A stretch of 64,000 nt of DNA from Amoebophrya sp. A120. Taxonomy: Eukaryota > Sar > Dinophyceae > Syndiniales > Amoebophryaceae. The position numbers and the translations under genes were made by a program. Below the pieces are notes generated by a model that ran no database searches, was not told where the DNA came from, and was given only the letters and a program-made list of their open reading frames with translations. This document shows, piece after piece, positions 56,413 through 64,000 of this stretch (positions within the stretch are counted from its first letter, which is position 1; each line of letters starts with the position of its first letter). Location: the NCBI GenBank assembly GCA_905178155.1, contig CAJINV010000006.1:3222437-3286436 (forward strand), given 5' to 3'.

Positions 56413-59400
56413 ATGAATTCTCTCTCGTCTACTTCCTCCAAAGCCCCCTCCACATTCATCTCAAATAGAAAAGACAGTCTCGTCGGAGGACAAACGAATC
56501 TTCACGAAGATAACCAACATGTTGACCACTCGGACTCCTTTCGAGAAAACGGTCGCGAGCATGACGGAAGCACCACGGGGGCCGCCGGGGGGAATTATGC
56601 GTCCCATGGTGTGGCCCTTAACTCTTCATCTGTTCCCGTGGACGTCGCAGCCACCAGCTCATCCGACGAAGAAAAAGAAGATGCTGTTGCTGACGACGAC
56701 CTCCCACCAGAAGACTTCGATCCTGCACGAGGACCCGCTAGTACCTCCAGCGAGGAGAACAAGAGCCTCCAGATCCGCATCGTGCATTTGGATTCGACCG
56801 ACACGGCCCAGGGACCAGTCGTTCGCATCTTCGGCCCGGTATGGGAGCAGGATCTTGAGGAGACGCGAAAGGAAGACACTTTGCAGCAGCAGCAGCAGCC
56901 CGCCGCATTGCAGAAAAACGAAGAAAATATTAAAGAGGCGAGTGACAACAGACAAAATGGGTTTGATGTTCATTCAAGAAGGAAGAAAACGGTCGGCAAT
57001 ACTAAAAAGCATATCAAGAAGAAGAAAGACAAGTCCGGCTGCGTGTACATCCGAGATTTCCTACGAGACTGCACAGCTCGCCCTGCCTCTCATTCGTATT
57101 GCATGACCGGCAAAAATACAAGCGTCAGCAAGAGTGCAGGTTTTGCATGACAGATTTCCAGAGGAGGATGGCAGTGCTGTTTGGGCTGCCATAAATTGTC
57201 ACGTAAACAGCACCAAGAGGCAACGCAAAGCCTGGATTTGGTATTTTGCATGACAAATGGAAACGCGGGGGAGCAGGGGGAGTTGGGCACTCTGATACTT
57301 CCACCCGTTCGTCTACTTGAAAACATCTTTGTCCCCGCGGGAGCTGAAAAAGGATCTCCTTTCCCTACTCCACGAGCAGTTAGCGCTGCTGAAATGGCGA
57401 AGCAAGGTCGGGCATTTAATGGGCGGAGGCGGTGGGTGGAGCAATCGTAACTCTAACAATCCGCTGTCAAAATCTTCGTACCAGCAAAGCAACAAGTGTC
57501 AGCACCTCCCCGCCGGGTCCGTAGTCGCGGGGAGGAGGGATGATTTGTGGGTTCAGGGGAGACCGGATCTCGAGAGCATCTACGGGTATATTGACCGCGA
57601 GGCCCTTCTTGAGGAGGAGCAGGAGGAACAGCTTCTGCAGGAAAAGCTGTACCCTGTTCATGAGGCGTCTTCATCTTCCCGACTTCCCAAGCTCGTCTAC
57701 CAAGTTTTCACCAAATACATCATTTACATGAAGATTCTGATCGAGTCCCTCGGCCCGTACAGCAACCGGTTCCAACTTTTCGAGGCGCACATCCCGTACA
57801 ACTTGCATTTCCTGGAACAAACGAGGGTTGTCGGGATGGGCTGGATCAAAATCCAAAACGCACGAAGCAGGACGGAAAAGAACAAACTAAAAACCACGAC
57901 CTGTGACATTGAGGTGGAGCTGACGTGGAAACATTTGATGCAACAAAACGCGGGCTTGGACGTGGCAGACTCGGTGCTAGATCGGGAACACGTGAACGGA
58001 AATGGCAATCATAATTCGCAAGCCGGATCTTCTGGAGCAATATGCATTGCAAAATTATCGTACTAGTATAAACATAAACTGCGTGACAAATTATTTGCTC
58101 AAGAATAAACATGCGATTTGTACATGCTGTTCTTTTCCCCTAGAAAGTAGATCTGCCATGTATGGCTGCAATTAGTACGAGTACGATACTTTTGCAGTGG
58201 ATAAGCAAGCAACGGGGACAATTTGAATCCAAACGACACAATGATGTTGTTCCTACAGTCACAGAAATCCATCTCCGATGGAGATCTAGGTTTGAAAGAT
58301 AAGGAAAAACGGGGGGAAGGGAGGTTTGTCGAGCAAAACAACGCCAAAAGTAGTAGTTCAAAGCTGCTGGTGCCGCCCCCAGCGTCCGCCAACTCTGTGG
58401 CGAGCAACGGCAGTGGTTCTCACAGTGGCACGAACACGAGCAGCTATGTGAAACACATGGGGCCGCCATTGCGGGTTCTGTCTCTGCCGGAAGAGAAGCC
58501 GCATAGTACGCAAGAGGAAGACTATAAAGATTCTTCTTTCTTCCTAGACGACAGTCGGAATAACGGCGACCACAGTACTTCTAGAAATCACGACCGTTCT
58601 CATCGTCCTGCCGCAACCAACACATCCTATTCCTCCAACCAGCCCTTCAAACAGGACATTTTGAAAAAGCACTGGCTGGTAAAAGCGTTGAAGGGTTTGT
58701 GGATTGAAGAGGGTATCCGGTGCTACAACAACGGCCTCGACCCGCCGGAGCCGGGGTCGCCGATCATGCGAGAGTGCGAATCCGCCGCGAATTCGCCAAT
58801 TTTGGATCCGGAGCAGCAGCGCCAGTTAAAGGCGTGGCGGGAAATGTTTGATTTTTTTGTGTCGAGAAAGCATTTGAATAGAGAAGGGCACGACAAGAAA
58901 AACAAAACGGGACATGCGCGCGGCGGTCTAGGTCGTCGCCGAAGAAGTAGATCTAGTATCGACAGTGAGGAGAAGCTGTTTTTGGAAATGGAAATGAGCC
59001 GGGATTTGCTAGATGCCGATAGGAGCGCGCTGCACGAAGATGACAGTTCTTTTAACAACAACTCTTCGTCGCAATCTGGCGAAATGAACAGGAAGCGAGA
59101 AAGAAGCCACAGCAGCAATTTTTCCAGGATGTTGGATATCTCCGCTGTGGAGGACCCGGCTACAGCATCGTCGGAGAAGAGCAAGAGTGCCGGCAGCTCT
59201 TACGACGAAAAGAGGAACATCAAGTCACAGTCTGGCGGATCTTCACCTGCAGGCGGCGACAAGAACAAGCAGAGATCTAAAAGCGACAATGCCGCAGCCG
59301 CCAAGCCGGGAAGATCTAGATCTTCGATAGTACCCTCCGCTTTTCAACCTGTTTTCCCGCCGTCACAGGCGTTTGCTCAACGAGGCATCAACGCAGCAGA

Positions 59401-62400
59401 TTCATCAAAGCAAGCTTGTAAGCACGTGGATAAAAGTCAAGACGCAAGAGGACAACAAGACGCTGAAATGGCGAAGGAACAGCCTGCCGACCCGGAGTGG
59501 GTGCCTAGTCAGAAGAATAGTCAAGGTCGTGCAGCTCTGCCACAGGCAGCAAAATCGGTGCAACTACCTCCATCGCATTCGCAAGAGCGAGAGGCTCCAC
59601 CTCCAAGAACAAGTCAAGACGTGGACAAAAAGGAATCATCGCGGGGGTCGCAGAGGACGCAAAGTTTGCCGCCGTCCGACGACGTCGAGCAAGAGGGCGG
59701 TGGGCCGCGGAATGGTGCAGATACAGGAACAGGAGAATTGCTGGCAGCCGGCAGTATGGTCACAGCCACTGAGAGGAGGCACCAAGAAGAGGAAGATGAA
59801 GATGTTATCATGCGCGACGACGACCGACGCAATTCTTCTTCTCCTCCTCCTTCACCGAAGAACGCACGGCTATCATCGCCGATGAATCAGTTGAACGATA
59901 GTCAACATGCCGAAGAGAACTACCACCACAGCTACGAAGAGGAGGAAGAAGATGCCCGTTACGTTATCCTGAGTAAAAACGTCCCCATACCAGAGTCAGG
60001 ATGGGGATTTTGCAACACAAACCTAGGAGTTTTGGGAGTCACGCATGACAAGTTGCACTCCGCAGTGTAGTGCAGGCTATAGCAAGGGCAAACGCATCAG
60101 AAATCCATCTGCTCATCCTGTTCACAGCATCACAAATTCCAATACACGATTGGAAATGGCTCTCATCCTCATGGGGATGAGCATTACAAGTCTTCCTGTC
60201 TTTGCAAATCTGCATTACAACTCTGGCGTGGGGACGTTTTTACTCAGGATATACCTGGTCGGGCTAGATGGGAGACTCTACGACGATCCGGATGGGGAAC
60301 TGCAGAGAGAGATCAACATATCCTGTGTAAAAACGTACCCACACCAGAGTTGTAATGCAGATTTGCAAAGAGAGGAAGACTTGTAATGCGCATCCTCATG
60401 AGAGCCATTTCCAATCGTGTTTTGGAATTTGTGATGCTGTGAACAGGATGAGCAGATGAATCTGTGACGCGGCTGCACTTGCTGACCTGCACTACACTGC
60501 AGAGTGCAACTTGTCATGCGTGACTCACAAAACTCCTAGGTTTGTGTTGCAAAATCCCCATCCTGACTCTGGTGTGGGTATGTTTTTACATAGGATACAA
60601 CACCTCCATTATTCAACAGACGCAGGCAGAATTCGTGGCGCATAATTATTCGCAGCCTGACAACTACCACACTGCACGTAGAAGCACAACTGGCGGCGCG
60701 CGTCAACAACTGAGTGACGGAAATGAAGGGGATGTTGTGATGAGCAATGCTGACGATGACCTTGAATTGGGACCACCACCCCCTCCTGCCAGTCAGATTG
60801 TGAATCGGGACATGGATCACGACGATGATGACGAGGAACAAGAAGAGGGGGAGTCTCGTCCTTCTCCAGGTGGATTGTTGAATAGCGATGAATTATCCTC
60901 CTTCGACAGACGACCTATCAGCCCTGTAGAAGAACTAGGCGCAGCGCCACAGGTGGACATCGTCGCGGAACAGGTCGTCATCGATGCCTCCGTCATGCCG
61001 TCGCAGCAACTCGCCATGCCTGTCGCGGCTTCCCAAATGCTGGCCATATCTTCGCAATTATTGGCTTCGCAGGATCATGAACAAGAGCAAGACACCAGCT
61101 TCGCTTCGCAAGATGAGAATTCCATTCCTGCTATCCAACCTCCTGCCTTGGAAAATTATCAACAATTTGCTCGTGCGGAACTACAACATCCAATGACTGA
61201 GGATGATCCAAACGCCTTTCTGTCGTTTCTCCACGATCAGCAACACAACCTATTTCCTCAGAGGGGCGACGTGGACAGGAACACTGATGAAGACGGACAG
61301 GACGGGCATAGACATGCCGGGGAACAAGGAGCAGAAGATGAAGAAATCGACTCAGATGTCGAAGTGCATGACGACGACGATGATTTTTCCGACGCAGGTG
61401 ACCACATCGACGTGCAGGAGGAGCCGGAGATTCCGGAGGAAGAGGTGGTGCATCAAGGTGACGACGTTCTGGACGAGGATGTTGACATGGCATTACAAAG
61501 TGAAGACGAGGAGGAAATAGGTCAACTTGTGATGCAAGAAGACAGCATGGAGCTACAAAGCCACGACGATCTTGAGCTCCACGAACCGGACCCCATTGCC
61601 GGTTTTTCCGAAGTGGATGTTTTCCTGCAATCCGCACGTCCCGTGGACGCGATCGGATTGATGAAGCAGAAAAGAGGGAGAAACGGGAAAAACTACAACT
61701 TTCAGCAGCAGAGCCAGAGGTCAGGTGTTGGCGGATCATCATCTGCAGCTCCTTTGAAGAGCGCGGCACCACGAGGACCTGTAGTGGGTGGAAATGAAGA
61801 AGCTGGCCCGTATCATCTTCACGACGATGAAGCGATGTCACAACATCTTCCAGCGGGAACCGAGGAGGAAGACCAGATGATGATTGGAGGAGAAAAATTA
61901 CGACAGGAGCGTGAAGAATCTCCTTTGCAACGCACGCAATCTCTTGGGGAAATCACAACTTCTAGTGACGAGGAGGATCATCATGCGGGTCATGGTCGTG
62001 AACGTGAAGAGGCGGTGGCAGATGGAAGTGTAAATGTAAATGATGTTGACGCCGGCGTCGAAGGAGCAAAAATGAAGGAGGCAGCACGACCCAAAGCGAC
62101 GTCAGTATCACCTTCCGCCGATCGGGATCAGGAAGTTGACGGTCGTGCAGCGAAGGGAGGTGTCGGCCAGCAGACCAGTTGTGCTGTTTTCGCGTCACAG
62201 AAAAATGATGGTGATAGGAGTCCAGCAGCTGCAGTTCCTGAAGCAGCCTCAGGACTACAAGCTGCCGACCCGTCAGCACGGAAAAATACTTCTGCCGAGA
62301 GCCACGAACTTGAACAACCGAAGCACCGGCCCAGCAGTCAATCCTCCGGAGCCAGTTTGGAGATCTTGGGCGAAACCAAACCAGATAGCGTCGATGCTTT

Positions 62401-64000
62401 ATCCAGCAAGAAGCCCCCACTTCTACCCCCGCAGGTACAGCAGCAAGACGAAACGGTCGGGCAAGTCGACTCCGCCGGTAGGCTGATATCAAATACAAAT
62501 ATGTCTGGGTCTGGAAGAATGCAGGAGTTTGTCATGCAGATTAAGCATGACCCATGAGATCTGTGATGCATGCCCGAGCATCACAGGTTTTGAGCAGGTA
62601 CCCCAATGCCTAATCCGCATGACAAATCCCCTCTTTCAGTGACAAGAAGCGGGTCCTTTTGCTGGCGGTGCATGACAGATCTCGGCATGCTGTAGAATTC
62701 GCATCACAATTTCGAATCCTTCCAGACCCAGACACATTTGCAATGCATAACTGAAGGGCGCGATCAAAAAGGCGCCGGATAAGGTTTTCAAAAATTTGAA
62801 ATTCCTATGCACCGCAAAAGTATCGTACTAGTAGGAATCGCATCACAAATGTCCTCAGCATGAGAAATGAAATTTGTCATGCGGACGCAACGTGACAGAA
62901 AATTTTGTAATGCACAAATGCGATTACTCTTACTGCGCGATGCTCTTGCAATGCATAACTCCACGATTTTGGCAACGTGCTGATTATCGAGGCCTGCACC
63001 TTTGACAAAAAAGAACTGGCTATGATTTCCTGGCGGACGTTAGGCGGAAGTGTGGAAGCCGGGTGTATCTGTAATCGGAAATATGTGAGCCTGGATCTGT
63101 TTTTCAAAAGAGAAGAGGAGGCGGATTTTAGAAAAAGAAGCAGAGCTGGGGCAGAAGTACTCAAGAAGCGCGGAGATGGTCGGGGCACAGAAGGAGAAGA
63201 AGTAGAAGACGGCGCGAAAAAATTGCAGCTTCTACCCGGTCGTGGCCCGCCCAGCGGCCACGACGACAATTCCACCTCTCCAACTGAGCTGTTCCCCGGT
63301 TGCCACGAGGTCCCCATTCACCTTCCCTTCCGTACTGCCAAGCACGCGGGAGACGAAATTTGTCCCGCCGTGCTGCAGATGGCCGCGTCGCAGACGGCGA
63401 TGTTGTACGCATTTGAGCTGCTGGTGAAGTATCAACTGTAAAAATGTCTGGGTCTGGAAGAATTCATGTTTGTCATGCTTGTCTGGCATGACTCTTAAAT
63501 CTGTCATGGACGTTATCCAAGAGCTCCGTTTTTCTGTGAACCAGAAGCGCAGTTTGTCATGCAGAATAGGCAACACCTAGGAGCTCAGAAACTTGTCATG
63601 CTGAGCCAGCATTTGTAGCCTCATCACGAGACGCCACCCAGCATCACAAGTTCCCAGACCCAGACACTTTTACTTTTGATATGAAGCGGTTGGAGCCAAA
63701 TTTGCTTTTGAGCTACGACATCCCGGAGGGCCTGGGGCTGGTGATGTACCACGGGAGGAAGGAAAACATGCAGGTGAGACTGTCGAGAGTGCCCGCGGAG
63801 GAAAGAAGTTTCATCAATCCTTCTTTCGTTGCTGCTAGTGGTGGTGCTGTGGGACGACCAGGGACCGGAACAGGCGGTCCGAGGCCGGGGGGCGTGCAGC
63901 AGGTAGGCTTCAACCGAGGTGGTCAATTTTCAGGACTAGGACAACATCAAACTGCACCGATGCAGCAGTTGAACCAGTTTGCACAGCAGCTGCCTTACGG
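56413..64000 (+). CDS. REV3: REV3-like DNA polymerase zeta catalytic subunit (3' partial)
   Basis: REV3 is the family B polymerase that extends past DNA lesions. Eight exons in phase give about 1,973 residues before the window ends, so the polymerase palm itself lies beyond the edge. Recognisable pieces are the N-terminal strand block LQIRIVHLDSTD...VVRIFGPV (from 56761), FHPFVYLKTSLSPRELKKDL (57303-57360), FEAHIPYNLHFLEQ...GMGWIKI (57781-57851, matching the EAHIPYLLQ-type stretch of REV3), then after a ~1,200-residue acidic disordered insertion, the exonuclease-like fold NVLIIEACTFDKKELAM (62975) and LVKRLEPNLLLSYDIPEGLG (63421, 63687). The long disordered middle is usual for REV3. ATG 56413 is the first in frame, with an upstream stop nearby. 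Other family B polymerases are possible but fit the EAHIPY block less well. Seven introners. Confidence 0.72.
57062..57297. mobile_element. Introner IE80, family 9
   Basis: Duplication TTTCC/CTTCC; begins TACG. Removal gives IRDFHPFVYL in the REV3-like gene. Confidence 0.9.
58041..58203. mobile_element. Introner IE81, family 2
   Basis: Exact duplication AGCAA; removal gives SSGASNGDN. Confidence 0.94.
59965..60251. mobile_element. Introner IE83, family 3 (reverse orientation)
   Basis: Duplication TACGT/TACCT; removal gives DARYVVGLDG. The interior is the reverse complement of IE82, which lies 67 bp downstream. Confidence 0.93.
60319..60597. mobile_element. Introner IE82, family 3
   Basis: Exact duplication CAACA; removal gives REINTSIIQ. 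Near-identical to IE41 and IE44. Confidence 0.95.
62487..62749. mobile_element. Introner IE84, family 1
   Basis: Duplication GCTGA/ACTGA; removal gives AGRLKGAIKK. Confidence 0.92.
62806..62957. mobile_element. Introner IE85, family 2
   Basis: Duplication ATTCC/ACTCC; removal gives NLKFHDFGNVL. Confidence 0.92.
63430..63681. mobile_element. Introner IE86, family 1
   Basis: Exact duplication TGAAG; removal gives LLVKRLEPNLL in the REV3 exonuclease-like region. Confidence 0.95.

Noticed and set aside
14868-63681. CRISPR array, because of many short repeats
   Set aside because: Repeats are paired inverted ends of dispersed introns in eukaryotic genes, not regularly spaced direct repeats.
1-64000. 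tRNA, rRNA, LTR retroelement or transposase genes
   Set aside because: None recognised on reading both strands; the introners are non-coding.

Overview
The window is nuclear DNA of a protist and carries seven protein-coding genes, all on the + strand. They are long, rich in low-complexity sequence, and cut into many exons. The organism is most consistent with a parasitic dinoflagellate of the Amoebophrya (Syndiniales) type. The reasons are the one-way gene order, multi-kilobase genes, and exons interrupted by large numbers of short repetitive introns with terminal inverted repeats (introner elements), which are known from Amoebophrya genomes. That assignment rests on recalled knowledge plus pattern and was not tested by any search.

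Layout: 1-3429, 3' part of a Cys-rich conserved protein gene (paralogue 1). 4810-8472, a second copy with an N-terminal membrane anchor (paralogue 2). 9815-12049, an intronless gene for a cationic protein made of 26 tandem ~20-residue units. 13471-29748, a formin (coiled coil, FH1, FH2). 31392-39514, a phosphoribosyltransferase-fold protein with a long disordered insertion. 41704-53509, a cullin with a ~1,140-residue acidic N-terminal extension. 56413 to the right edge, a REV3-like DNA polymerase zeta catalytic subunit, 5' part. The gaps are 1.3-2.9 kb and hold no convincing gene. One gap (53510-56412) contains a sharply bounded GC-rich island.

The dominant biology is intronic. I delimit 86 introner elements, 136-325 bp long. 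They fall into nine families recognised by their terminal inverted repeats (cores: 1 GTCTGGGTCTGGAA; 2 AAAAGTATCGTACTCG; 3 AAAACGTCCCCACACCAGAG; 4 CCCCCCTCCCCATATCGAAA; 5 GTCAGGATTGAAATTGACAA; 6 CGCAAGAAAAAACTG; 7 CTCAAACGTTACATTCTCA; 8 AACTGCGTAAGTGTA; 9 GCACAACTCCCCCTCCCCCT) plus seven singletons. Nearly all begin TAT or TAC, end ATA, and sit between 5-bp direct repeats: 58 exact, 19 with one mismatch. Removing an element plus one repeat copy restores the reading frame; I checked codon phase exon by exon through the formin, phosphoribosyltransferase, cullin and REV3 genes and found one break (27118-27405). Only three of the 58 exact repeats allow a GT-AG intron, so most must be spliced at non-canonical borders. 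Eleven ordinary GT-AG introns of 103-356 nt coexist with them.

The genes do not form a pathway: actin assembly (formin), ubiquitin ligase scaffold (cullin), translesion DNA synthesis (REV3), nucleotide-type chemistry (phosphoribosyltransferase) and unknown surface or secreted proteins. What unites them is one invasion by a transposon-like intron generator.
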